Part shown: positions 39,501 through 50,317 of the stretch, in pieces
Layout of the letters: the number at the start of each line of letters is the position of its first letter
Numbering within the stretch: position 1 is the first letter of the stretch
Source: Ooceraea biroi
Taxonomy: Eukaryota > Arthropoda > Insecta > Hymenoptera > Formicidae
Assembly (NCBI RefSeq): GCF_003672135.1
Contig: NC_039511.1
Coordinates: forward strand, 11,930,464-11,994,463
DNA length: 64,000 bases
Direction of reading: 5' to 3'
Program-made: the position numbers and the translations under genes
Notes under the pieces: model-generated
Told to the model about the DNA's origin: nothing
Databases searched by the model: none
The model's input: the letters and a program-made list of their open reading frames with translations, nothing else

Positions 39501-42500
39501 TTTAAATCATCGAGAACTCTAGGCAATATGCCAATTAACAATATAAATAGCACAGAACTCCTTCAAAAAGAAAAAAATTTTAATGGCTAAAACTTTTTCA
39601 TTTATTGTTTTAACGAATTTTAAATCATCGAGAATTCTAGGCAATATGCCAAATAACAATATAAATAGCACAGAACTCCTCGGAAAAGAAAAAAATGTTA
39701 ATGGCTAGAACTTTTTCATTTCTAAATTTAAAGGATTTTCAATCGTCGAGACCTCTTCGCAATATGCCAAATAACAGTAGAAATAGCACAGAACTCCTTG
39801 GAAAAAGAAAAAATTTTAATGGTTAGAACTTTTTCATTTCTAAATCTAAAGGATTTTCAATCGTCGAGACCTCTTCGCAATCTGCCAAATCCTCCTATTC
39901 TAAAAAAGGCGTGTTAACTTCGTGAAGTTCTTTTTTATCGAATATTGAGGCCTCTTTTCCGCGACGCTGATTGGTTCTCTCGCTTGGCTCGAACTTCGTG
40001 TGACTTGAACTTCGTGTTGCGAATGTCAGAATGTCATAGTGGCTGTCAGTGCGGTTATATTAATTTATTATTTCTTAGGAACGTGAAAACGGCAGCTGTC
40101 AATTCTGTCAAATTTGTATTGATGAAACATGATGAAATAAATAACACCTTTAACGCCTTTTTTTAGAATAGGATTTGTGTTATTTATTATATAATAAATA
40201 ATAGATGAATATTATTATTCGAAAACATTATTAACATTGAAAAATAAAATAGCGCACGCATAGCGCGCGCCTGTGTTGTACTAGTCCACTCTTAAAAAAG
40301 CCGTGTTAAATCAAATCGAAATCATTGTTGCCTCTTTTCCGCAACGCTGATTGGTTATTTCGATTCGCGTTGTGCGTTATGTTCAGTTTAGATTACCATC
40401 GCGCGGCTGTCTTCGCGTGGAGGTTAACAATTTGGTAGAGTGTGATAATTGTGTATATGTATAATAAATAATAGATATAAGATATTATTATTCGAAATAT
40501 TATTAGATTAATATTGAAAAATAAAATAGCGCGCACCTGTGTTGTACTAGTTTTTATAAATTTTTATTATTGCCGTGATAAATATTGTGAAGATATTTCG
40601 TGCAAATTGCAGAAATTGGATTTTTGAATTGAATAATTTTATTTTTATAAAAACAAGTTTTGAGTCCCTTTATGAGAGTTTATTGCCAAAACTGTTGCTG
40701 AACACACAAGAAAAAACTGTTCTGTCGAGAAATATATTCGAAAAATTTATTACTCATGGAGTTTGGCATATTTTGAATACCATGTATTAAATATTATTAG
40801 AATATTTTTTAATATATAAACAATAAGGCGTATATATGTAGAAAAAGTATATTATATATGCTATAATATTATTAGGTTATATTTCCAGCGTGTTGCGAAA
40901 AGTATTATATCTTTTATATAATTCTGTAGTTAATTAAGAGCACAATTAGTCTTTCCTTTAGAGATAGTAAGCAAAATTCTGTCAGGTTTAATTTAATTCA
41001 CCGGGCAACAGCGAAAATGTTGTTGAATAGCGTAATCGGGGAGGAAACGAATTTATCCAATTTCAAAACGATTCGAGAAGCATGATTAATCCACTCTTAA
41101 AAAAGCCGTGTTAAATCAAATCGAAATCATTGTTGCCTCTTTTCCGCAACGCTGATTGGTTATTTCGATTCGCGTTGTGCGTTATGTTCAGTTTAGATTA
41201 CCATCGTGCGGCTGTCTTCGCGTGGAGGTTAACAATTTGGTAGAGTGTGATAATTGTGTATATGTATAATAAATAATAGATATAAGATATTATTATTCGA
41301 AATATTATTAGATTAATATTGAAAAATAAAATAGCGCGCACCTGTGTTGTACTAGTTTTTATAAATTTTTATTATTACCGTGATAAATATTGCGAAGATA
41401 TTTCGTGCAAATTGCAGAAATTGGATTTATCTTAACAGTTTGAAATTTTGTGCGTATTTTTTTAACATATAGATCGTAAATCTGTCGTAAAATTATAGGA
41501 TATATCTTTATTGCAGAAATCATACGTACGTTATGAGCGTCGTAACTTATATTTATCGTGAAATGAACAAAATTTTAGGACACGTGTTTTCATTATTAAT
41601 AACTGCGTCGGAAATTGCCAAAATATATGCATTACCGCTTTCTGGAGTTCTGTCCGTGTAATCTCGTGTTACAAGTCGTAATCACTTCGAAATTGGAGTT
41701 ATATGAGGCGCGCAGTTTTGTTATTAATTAATCATGCTTCTCGAATCGTTGTGAAATTGGATAAATTCGTTTCCTCCCCGATTACGCTATTCAACAACAT
41801 TTTCGCTGTTGCCCGGTGAATTAAATTAAACCTGACAGAATTTTGCTTACTATCTCTAAAGGAAAGACTAATTGTGCTCTTAATTAACTACAGAATTATA
41901 TAAAAGATATAATACTTTTCGCAACACGCTGGAAATATAACCTAATAATATTATAGCATATATAATATTCTTTTTCTACATATATACGCCTTATTGCTTA
42001 TATATTAACAAATATTCTAATATTTAATATATGGTATTCAAAATATGCCAAACTCCATGAGTAATAAATTTTTCGAATATATTTCTCGACAGAACAGTTT
42101 TTTCTTGTGTGTTCAGCAACAGTTTTGGCAATAAACTCTCATAAAGGGACTCAAAACTTGTTTTTATAAAAATAAAATTATTGTGTTGTTGGTGATATTT
42201 TAAATATGCAGTCAAGCGTAATTAAAGCACGAGCGGAAATCGAATCATTAGAACACACTATTTGTATTATATTTAAATCTGTTTTCTTGTGTACAACTCG
42301 GTTTTCCGTTTTGGTGTTTTCTTGCTACGTGTATTTTTACATTTTCATCGAAACCATTCGGAAAAAACACGCGATTTAATTTTCAGTAAAATTTTTATAG
42401 TACTCGCTGCAACTGTGTAACAGGTTCTTATAAAAAAACAAGAAAAAATGATTCAACATGGTGAACGTTATTAGCTACAATAAAGATAAAGCAATGAATG

Positions 42501-43253
42501 AATGTGGCACACGGTAAGTAATCGCGATTCATTTTCATTAGCTTTATTAACAGACCCCGCGGTTACGCGCGGAATTAGTACCTTGCAATTTCAATTAAAT
42601 TCTCTTCACGGCGACCGCGCCGGAAAATGGTTCAAAGTAAATTACGCGGTGCGCAATGCAATTTCGACGATAAATAATACAGCGGCAATCTCTAGCTCGG
42701 ATGGCAAAACTGCTCTCTCACTCCCAGCAAACGCCAGATTTGTTAATAATTGAAAATTCAACTAACTGGATATAAATTAATACGTGCCATACGCATTTGT
42801 CGTGCACACGTAACGTATTCACATTTCACAACCTTTGAAAAGAGAATCAGAACTCTCCAGATACCTTTAACGTAGTCTCTTGTATTAAAAACTTATTGGT
42901 TTTATTATTAAAAATTATATTAAGAAAGAATGTCATAAACAGAAGATTGAAAAATTCAAAAGCGTAATTTAATTGCAAAAAATTGTCAAATATACTTTTT
43001 CGAACAGTGAATTAAGTTTAAATTAGGATAAATTAAGGATAAATTAGGACAAGCACCATAGTGATGACGGTCTTGATGGCTTCCGCTGTAGCCTCTTCGC
43101 TTGAGGGCGTTTCAACGAGGGTGCTGCCCAGATATTTAAGAGTGAACCTCGCCTCGGACGCATCCTCGGATTCCTCCCCGTGTGTCGTACCGGCCGAGCC
43201 GCCACCTTCTACGCACTCACGGCTGTTCGCCAGCGCCCATTCCTCGCACAGCT
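30321..43253 (-). CDS. LDLRAP1: LDLRAP1 (ARH)-like PTB-domain endocytic adaptor, 5' exon missing, 5 exons, 302 aa seen
   Basis: A cytosolic adaptor whose PTB domain binds FxNPxY tails of LDL-receptor family proteins and links them to clathrin coats. Going down in coordinate, the five exons (197, 113, 242, 155 and 201 nt) join with matching phases. Order: LCEEWALANSRE (compare human KLPENW), PTB start FTLKYLGSTLVETP, AKASGKKLQRVSL, SIYRISYCSADATHDHVFAF, then ECHAFLCPKRKMAQTVTLTV and AQAFNTAYQAWQ, which closes the PTB domain. Human LDLRAP1 has near-identical blocks. The C-terminal half is Asn/Gln/Lys-rich with LLIDL, resembling a clathrin box. Human LDLRAP1 is 308 aa, so the length fits with a short missing first exon. 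The human AP-2-binding helix motif was not seen. The gene holds a transposon and a repeat cluster in its introns. Confidence 0.9.
30522..31106 (-). other. LDLRAP1-like intron (last)
   Basis: 585 bp, GTGAGT to ttgcag on the minus strand. AT-rich; reading through the donor would end after a few residues, which helps to confirm splicing. Nothing else was recognised. Confidence 0.8.
31107..31261 (-). CDS. LDLRAP1-like exon with Asn/Gln-rich linker and LLIDL
   Basis: Acceptor gattgcag|AC completes an Asp codon (G|AC) with the preceding exon; exit is phase 0 at TGG|GTGAGT. 51 whole codons: NNEKKNASETK, an Asn/Gln/Lys-rich disordered linker, then KNLLIDLSNDPKPTGNSW. LLIDL resembles the LLDLE clathrin box found in the same place of human LDLRAP1. 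Confidence 0.85.
31262..32535 (-). other. LDLRAP1-like intron between linker and PTB exons
   Basis: About 1.3 kb, GTAAGC to ttgcag on the minus strand. Mostly AT-rich with a CpG-rich part near 31860-32130 that carries an 84-codon minus-strand frame without recognised domain. Confidence 0.8.
32536..32777 (-). CDS. LDLRAP1-like exon encoding the C-terminal half of the PTB domain
   Basis: Acceptor tgctttag|G completes the Arg codon and the donor is G|GTAAGC. 80 whole codons, including ISYCSADATHDHVFAF, NETMECHAFLCPKRKMAQ and VTLTVAQAFNTAYQAWQ. The ECHAFLC and KMAQ blocks and the VTLTVAQAF helix are diagnostic of the LDLRAP1 family. A GC-rich exon, distinct from its AT-rich flanks. Confidence 0.95.
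33331..33481. repeat. left terminal inverted repeat
   Basis: About 150 bases matching the reverse complement of 34276-34424, with a T/C difference near base 22 and a two-base indel near the inner end. Confidence 0.9.
33566..34261 (-). pseudogene. internally deleted transposase (DUF4817 + DDE remnant)
   Basis: An open frame of 231 codons. From Met48 (34120) it encodes MPKVFSNEEYTDIHFVYG, an N-terminal helix-turn-helix region of the DUF4817 type common in insect transposases, up to about residue 106. It then passes within about 30 residues to WIQLDGCPSHYARQVRNW and PPRSPDLTPLDFYLWG, the part around the second and third catalytic acidic residues of a DDE domain. Related transposases are about 330-380 residues long, so some 110-130 residues with the first catalytic Asp are missing, yet the frame is still open. 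An inactive catalytic product is expected; a DNA-binding fragment could still be made. Confidence 0.85.
34276..34424. repeat. right terminal inverted repeat
   Basis: Inverted partner of 33331-33481. It ends with cccgggacaccctg followed by TATATA. Confidence 0.9.
36382..36494 (-). CDS. LDLRAP1-like exon encoding the middle of the PTB domain
   Basis: Acceptor gttatag, phase 0 entry; donor AG|GTAAGA. 37 whole codons including AKASGKKLQRVSLAISLRG and QLQVSIY. Human LDLRAP1 has AKASGKKLQKV in the same place. Too short to stand out as an ORF; found through its splice sites and homology. Confidence 0.93.
39150..39415. repeat. unclassified interspersed repeat, copy 1
   Basis: Begins ccactcttaaaaaag and ends near cctgtgttgtact. 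Shared landmarks with the other copies are a block around ttccgcgacgctgattgg, a block around ttacaatttggtag-type sequence, and gaaaaataaaatagcgcgcg. No coding potential was seen. It carries an inverted CCAAT motif (attgg). Confidence 0.8.
39418..39890. repeat. 118-bp minisatellite, 4 tandem units
   Basis: Units at 39418-39536 (119 bp), 39537-39654, 39655-39772 and 39773-39890 (118 bp each), each starting with aaca(a/g)taNaaatagcac and ending near gcaatNtgccaa. Units 1-2 and 3-4 form two subtypes that differ in the middle, suggesting duplication of pairs. The array lies exactly between two copies of the interspersed repeat. Confidence 0.92.
39896..40285. repeat. unclassified interspersed repeat, diverged copy
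   Basis: Starts with ttctaaaaaaggcgtgttaa and shares the ttccgcgacgctgattgg block and the end aatagcgc...cctgtgttgtactagt with the others. The middle part (about 39980-40170) is different and longer. It abuts the next copy without any spacer. Confidence 0.7.
40286..40623. repeat. unclassified interspersed repeat, copy 2 (338 bp)
   Basis: Nearly identical over 338 bp to 41091-41428, and similar to 39150-39415 over its first 270 bp. The last 70 bp (from tttttataaatttttatt) are shared only with copy 3. Confidence 0.9.
40632..41090 (+). repeat. left arm of large inverted repeat (459 bp)
   Basis: Reverse-complementary to 41727-42182 with only a handful of differences, mainly short indels near 40790-40830. 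It lies between copies 2 and 3 of the interspersed repeat. It contains a frame of about 50 codons (to 40790) that is also open in the other arm. Confidence 0.93.
41091..41428. repeat. unclassified interspersed repeat, copy 3 (338 bp)
   Basis: Same orientation and extent as 40286-40623, differing at only a few positions. It sits in the spacer of the large inverted repeat, directly at the end of the left arm. Confidence 0.9.
41727..42182 (-). repeat. right arm of large inverted repeat (456 bp)
   Basis: Inverted partner of 40632-41090; the arms are separated by 636 bp. Transcribed across the intron, the arms could form a duplex of more than 450 bp. Confidence 0.93.
43057..43253 (-). CDS. LDLRAP1-like exon, start of the PTB domain
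   Basis: Acceptor ctttcag; two bases (AG) complete a codon begun in an unseen upstream exon, then 65 codons to ATG|GTGCTT. LCEEWALANSREC and a Gly/Glu/Ser-rich insert precede ASEARFTLKYLGSTLVETP and AEAIKTVITM, matching the first strand and helix of the LDLRAP1 PTB domain. The Met start found by reading through the acceptor is not used. The upstream codon is unknown; Lys (A|AG) would match human LDLRAP1. Confidence 0.93.
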
Positions 43254-45710
43254 CTGAAAGTGAACACCATATGATATATTGAGACAAACTTGATCTACAG
43301 TCTCGTCGGAAATCAATTTCGCAAAATTTAAAAACCATCCCTCAATTTAAATCAATATAAAACTTTCAACGGAATATTTTGTCATGCGATATTCAAAGAG
43401 GGAAAAATCAGCTCGAAACTTTTTTTATCGTACGTTTCAAGCGTTAAATCTACGTTGATCTTGCGAAAGGGGATAATGTGAGGATTCCTGAAATAATGGA
43501 AGAGGGATGAAAAGATAAAAATATGGATACCGTTGCTCTTTACGAAAAAGCGCGCACGAATCCAAGGATAAATGCTATGGTGGATGGAAAGGGGGATGAC
43601 CGGTGTAGCATTAGGTTCGTGCAACCACGTAAAGCCGACCTCGTTGTCTATCTACTTCGTGACGGGAATAACCGCGCGTGTGCGGCAATAATGGATGTCC
43701 TGGTTGTATGTATCCCGCACGTTGCAACGATTCCCCATTCCAAAACTGGTCGAGTTTCTGCCACTCCGCGGAACCAGTCTTGAACACCACGACGTGAAAC
43801 ATCAACAATTTTGTCAAACCTGATACGATAACAAAATAAAGATTCACGAAAATAACATCTAAACATTCATAAAAAGCTATAAAATATCCTGGACAGAGTT
43901 GATACTTATTAAATTGTCATTATTCTTGATAAAAGTTATTCTTGCTTTTAAGTCAATAATGATACATATTTTACCTTTACGAAAAATAATAAAAATATAA
44001 TGGAAAATATATTTAGCTTGAAGAAAATTAAGTGTAATCACTGTGAACAGAAATTTTGATTAACAAAATAAAACAGTAGTCTAACGATGAAGATAATTTT
44101 GTAATAATTATTTCGCGATCTGAATCAAACTTATTCACACTGGAATAATTGAGATTTGAACATTTCACTGATTTTATTGTTTAATATACAATTCTAATTA
44201 ATTATTGCAGCATCGGTAATCTTAATTAAAAATATATTGAACTGGCCTTATTGCTGCGATTCGCCGCAAGGTTTGTGGAACAGTATCAATAGTTGAGATA
44301 CTGCTCGCTCGCAAAAAGGTCTGAAAGTTTGCGAGTGGTTCTCGACGTTATTGTCGAGTGCAAAACTTTATCCGCGAAACAATGCTGTAAAAGCGACGGA
44401 AACTCGTTACCAGTTCGTGACGTGCCGGGATGCGTCGTAATGTCCCGATCGCAAAAAGAAAATTGAGTCCGCGCGGTCCCACAGGCGCTTCCCCCGCAAA
44501 TATATTTCTTTATGAGAGTTAGTGCTTCGCTACAATGTGCCAAAAGTTTTCGCGCCGTTACAACAATACGCGTCCGACTTTGTCCTTTTGAGTCTCGCGG
44601 CTTGTAGATCGATTGGAAAAATAAAAGTCGTGATGCAGCTCGAATAGTCCGATAGAATCCCATCAATCGTATTTGATTGCGGAAAAGCGCAGTATAAGAG
44701 TATAAGTGGCAAAGTATATTATGTTAAAAATTATGTATATTTTATGTTAAAAATTAAAATAACTTTTTATGAATTTCTTGCCGCAAAAATATCGGCTCTA
44801 AATATCTGTCAAAACGTCGAAACGTTTTTATAGATAGCGATATATTATTTTGATATAATTTTGATTCATATTCTTTCACATACATATATATATTAATTTG
44901 TACATTAGTTACACGACGTTTGTAAAAAATGTTCGGAAAATAGTCATTTCTAGTTTTTCCCTGTCACAAGAAAATTCAGACGATGAATTTAGTCATGATG
45001 TGAATATATATTTCACGAATGTTCCTTTCAAGGGATATAATAAGAAGAATTGCCTTCAGAGTCGATCGACGAATATTTTAATATTTCAACGGGCGCGTTG
45101 ACAGGCCGCTACGTGAAAGCCGTCGTACCTACGTGAAAGGCGCACGACGCTGCTGACGGAAACGCAATGCCATCCGGCTGAAAATTTATGCGAACCGCTT
45201 CCATCCGGCACAGCGCGACGGAAAGCCGATATGTGCGGTGTACACGCCAGAAATTCTCTGAAATTTCACCGAGAAAAAGACAGCCAAGGGATGATGAGCG
45301 CGGCAAACGTCATGGAAATTTTCAGACGCAATTCTGTCGTGCTCGAAACTTCTGATCGTAAAGTTAGCAGTTGATTTTACGAGAAAATTTGTGGCTTGTT
45401 CCCGACATAGATCGAGCGAGGTTCCCTAATCCCCTTTAGGCAATCTTTACACACTCTCAAGTCTTCGAGCCCTTCTTCCACGCCCTATATAGGCTACCAT
45501 GAAAATTTGCGGGCTGCAACGATGTCGAAGTTACGGTAACATGAGCTTTACGAGCGTCCCTTCCGATCGAAGTGCTTTTACGCGTGTGAACATCGCGAGG
45601 GAGATCTCGAAGGAGAAGCGCAGCCTCCGCGATGGAGATGAAGGAATCTCGCGGCTCGTCTTACTCTTTAGGAAGTTTCTGGCATAGCTTGCGGCGACAG
45701 TATCTCCTCT

Positions 45711-45766
45711 TTCTCTCTTCTCTCTCTCTCCCTCTCTCTTTCTCTTTCTCTTTTTCTCTCTTTCTC
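45711..45766. repeat. CT-rich microsatellite
   Basis: TC/TTC-rich tract giving spurious Ser/Leu/Phe and Arg/Glu/Lys frames on the two strands. Confidence 0.75.
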
Positions 45767-48700
45767 TTGGGTAAAAGCAATTTGTGGGGTGCTTTTCTCG
45801 TCCCGGATGCGGACTCCGCGAGATTGGTCCAATTACCTGAAGTTTTTCAGCAATTACCATAACGATCGCCGGACGGCCGAGCCGCGAGTGGGATTAACCA
45901 TTCGAAGGATTGAGATTTTTCCCTCGCGAGAGATTTATTTGCAGTTTAATCCGTTGCACATAAATCCCTTTTAAACAATTCGAATTCAGGTAAAAACTTT
46001 CTCGGTCCGGTCGAGGTTGGCGCGGCGGATGAAATCTTCGCCAGCGATCTTTCAGCCGTGCGGAACGTATCCACGCGACCGGTTTTATTTCTCCCTTATT
46101 TCCGATCCGATTCGTCCACGTGTACACGTGCGGGGGTTAACCGGGGTAAAATTTCTTTCCTCGGCTTATTGCGCGCCAACGAGATTTTCTTCCCTTGCGC
46201 GTTCGATATACACCGCTGCGGAACGATAGGAACGGAATTGATGCTACTTTCTTCTCTCCTACCTATCCTTTCCTTCCATCTTTTCTCTTTCCGCGAGTTC
46301 TCTTGCAAGTCGCGAATGCAATCTTACCGGCGCGGCGCGACCGAAAATCCCGCTGCAACTCTCGACGCCCGTTTACGTACGATATACATAGATTTGTTTC
46401 TCCTGAGAAAGTTAAAATTGGATTGCATAGTGATTTGTGATATTCGACAATAACGATTTGAAATATTCGGTATGTTCCTCGCACTTCGAACCCGCAAACT
46501 TTTAAACCATTGATGGACTCAACCCTTAAAATTAATTTCAATTTGCTAAAGATGTAAAAACGCTACTGTACATTTTTAAAGCGAGGATTTCGAAATGCTG
46601 AAAAGATTTTTGCGGAATTGTGCAAAAAATATAAAAATATAAAATTTATTGTAATCTATAACTTTCTGCGATTTTGTAATTCTTTCCACGTATCGAAAAT
46701 CAAGGTAAAAAGACCGTGTTTGCGTTAAAATATTTCAGAAAAACGGCATTTCCAGAGAAATTCCGTTTTTTCCGCTCCAGTTGGATTATCGGAATTAAAT
46801 TCGTCTTCCGTCATCACGTTCGCTAAAGAGAGATATCCAGCGATACTGCGTTTGTAATATCGAGCAGTAACGCGGATCAATGGGCGCTGCGTGCTGTGAA
46901 GGCGGAAAAACGAGGAGGGTAGCTAACGGGCAACGGACGCAGTTGTGCGGGAACGAACGAACGAGCGGTTTTCCATTTCGCGACAGCGATCCACCGTAGG
47001 ATTTCCACTGAATACGGTTTTCCATCCGGAGGACTACGCGCGTATCCGTATGGGTACGCGCGTTTCATTCGTCTCTCGGTTCTGCAACACCCGACTGCTG
47101 TCCGATATATCTCTTCTCCGCGTGTACGTACGCTGGGCGTTTCCTACGCAAAATCGAGCGGCAACTACATCCGCCGCTCCACCGGCGTAAAGCTCGGCGA
47201 TATGAAATTATTGACGAGCGACAGCATTTTCTCATTTTTCTCTTCGTCTCTTGCGCGTCTTTCAGTTCGCGAAATATTAATTTAAATAGAGAAAGAAAGG
47301 AAGGAAGAAACGCGCGACGTTGGTCTTAAGTGAATCTCCGATATTAATTGTGTCCTCGAGTATCGATGTCTCGAAATGAAAGTAACATCATATTTCGTTT
47401 CATCTTTGACATCGTATTAATTAATTTCTCATTTAACTTCGGCTTCAGTCTGCAGGTGAATAACGAAATCAATCTCCTTAATCGATTTCTAGATTTGCGT
47501 CTAATGCTAAATATATCTTCTCTTTCTCGCTTGCCCTTTCTCGCTTGCCCTTTCTCTCTAGACTTATGTTTTTCGTAAGCTCTTGTTAATAGAGGCAAAC
47601 GCGTTTTCGTCGAACGTGAGCAATTGTTCTAATAGCGTTAGCCTTCGAAGCGTTTGCCATGACAAACAAGAGCGGATGCATTCGCGCTGTTTTATGCATA
47701 CGGCCAAATGTGTTTCGAGGCAGTGGCTCGGCCGAGGATACCGAGCCGCATAGTAATCGCGTGCAAACGCCCGAGCGCAAACAATGCAGCCGCGCGGTGC
47801 AATCGGCGAAATTGAATCGGCGAAAATTGGCCCCCAGCGCGCACACCAAATCTCGTCCCTTAACTGGATTGTTTACAGTGAGCAACGACGGAAAAGGGGA
47901 TGGGAATCTCGTTAGGCAGCCCCTTACATGCAGGCGGGAATGCGCGGAGTGTCCCGGAAATCTCGCACTTTCCCCCGATTACGTTGTGCACATACACGTA
48001 CACACATACATACACACGTAGGATACATGTACGACAAATTTCTCGATAAATCTATGATCGATTCTCAATTTGTCGTTACGATAAACTGCTGTGCTATCAA
48101 CGGATTGCGCCAAATCGACCGAAATATATCTCGCGATTATGTTATTCAGAGAAAGATATCATTCCAGCGAAGTCGTTTGTAGCATTTTCCGCGATTTATC
48201 CGGATCTTATCGGGCGCAATAACTGCCAGCAGGATACTGATCCAGATTCCCAAGTCGACTTGATTTACGAACTCCACGTCACGAGCAATTTAGACGGAGT
48301 CTAACTGTCCGTCGAGGTCCTTACTTTATGGGCAAAATACTGTTCGGTTCGATATACAGGAACGTATATATGTGTGTATGTGTGTGTCTCAGAGGGATTT
48401 CCACTTTACGAACGGGAATAGACAGAAGAGAGACGAAGGGAGGAGCCACCCAGAAGGAAATCGAACAACTCTTCCAATATCGCGACCGTTTGGCTTTCAT
48501 CCGAAATTAAGAATTCTTATTGTAATCCGACTTATTCTTTTCACCGTGCTATTATATCCTACATCCGATCGTATTTCCGCTCATTAATCACGGACGTAAT
48601 CTCTCTAATTCACTCGAGATCTTAAAATTGGATCTTGAAAAGGACTTGTCAGCTAGGTACTCTCGTGAAAGCGCCAAGTTCCAATATTGATCCGATTCTT

Positions 48701-50207
48701 AATTCACAATTCGCTCTTCCCATTTATAATCAATATCTATGACTTGATTTATAGATGCTAAAAACAGCTCAAGATATTTCAAAGATTACTGAAACAATAT
48801 AGAATATAAAATAAAATCAGTTTTCTTTTAACTGGCAGTTCGTAAAATAAATTAGCAGCTACTAAAATAAAATTAGTGAACTCTTAAATAAGAGTTTTTG
48901 GAAAATTTCTTGGAATCTCTTCACATTTCCCACGACGTGCGCAGCATCTCACAATAGTCTGCTTTAATCGAAAGGCGAGTGTGAATTTCCAGGATCGACG
49001 TAATGTCCCCGAAGCTGCGTCGTTTCTCGCAGCAACGAAGAAGCGTATCGTCGTCGACTGGAACGGAGCTCAATAAACTTGGGATCTTTATTTCCGGCGA
49101 CGCGGAGGATGAACCTGTGAGATACGTCTAACTGCCGCGCAGGAGTAAACCGCATTTTGCTCGAACGAACTGATAGTGGTACGAATGTCACGTTTTATTT
49201 TCAAGAGTGGCTCATACTTTACACAAAACGTGTTTCTCTGTAAATAACAAAGCAATGAAACTTGTAATAAATTAAATTAATAAAAACTTAAATGAAAACA
49301 TAAATAGATTTATTACTAATTACAGTTTAAAATATGTTACTAATTACGACTTAAAATATACGTAAAGATTAAGCATTTAAGAATGCAAATAACAAATTGC
49401 ATGGTCAAAAATATCATCTAATATCAATTAATTAATTATAAATTAAATAAATAATAGAGAAATAAAGAAAAATAAATTAAATAATGAAGAACACGTATAA
49501 GCGAGGAAACGCGAAAATTACAATAGAAATAAATAAAAACAGTTTCAAGTAGGTTAAAAGAAATCTGATATTAAACTATAAAACAAGCAAAGATTTAGCA
49601 CTATCATAATTCTATAGCTGCTAGGTGCCAATAAGACTTAATTCTTAGATCTCGTATCTCCACTCCGTATTCGTCCGATTCGTTCGAATCGTAGAATAGC
49701 ATTTCTCACGATAAGGAGCGTTCATAGATTTTTCCACCTCATAAAATAACCATGCGCGCACACGCTGTAATCGCGTTTGCATATTTACGTATCACGGTTT
49801 CCCGATAGTAAAATACAATTTTTCTGCCGATCACGCGCATGGTCGAGCTTCGCTATGCGCGTAGACGCGCATCGATGCTTATACAGCCCTACGTTATCCG
49901 AGAGAAAAGATAGTAAGATGGATTTTCATAAGCTTCTATATCGTTGTAAACCACGTTCATGGCAAATCGTAGATTCGATTTTTATTTCAATGTTTTTATG
50001 AGATTCTGTCCAATCAAGAAGTTTTGTACTCCTTCCGAGTGGAAAATCAGAAATCTCGTAACTTGAATTTGCAGTTATTTTGTTCTCTTTAATTTATATT
50101 ATAATATTTATTAATATTTATATATATTATAATTTTCATTAAAAGTACAGACGCAATAATATTACTTTATTAATATTTTGTTATAGAATTTTTTTCTATC
50201 TACAGCT

Positions 50208-50317
50208 CAGAACGCGCTTACAACGATAAAAAAAGCGCTTTTATTGTAGCTTCTCATCCAATCAGATGGTTTTCAAGCCACTTTTGGAGGCGTTTCTATC
50301 ATTGTAAGCGCATTCTG
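50208..50317. mobile_element. small MITE-like element (110 bp)
   Basis: Imperfect inverted ends of 21 bp: cagaacgcgcttacaacgat at the left, and the reverse complement of the right end reads cagaatgcgcttacaatgat. The centre is unique and non-coding. No clear target-site duplication was found, so the superfamily is unknown. Confidence 0.55.

Larger units (their letters stand above)
36495..43056 (-). other. LDLRAP1-like intron with complex repeat cluster (6.6 kb)
   Basis: Between the exons for PTB start and middle. 36900-37260 is CpG-rich, 37300-39100 is AT-rich and unremarkable, 39150-42182 is the repeat cluster described separately, and 42183-43056 is unique AT-rich sequence. The donor at 43056 reads GTGCTT, a weak match to consensus. 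Confidence 0.75.

Noticed and set aside
45531..45860. minus-strand frame with MVIAEKLQ followed by a GTAATT donor as the possible first exon of the LDLRAP1-like gene
   Set aside because: The exon would end in phase 0, but the next exon needs one leftover base, and there is no similarity to known N-termini.
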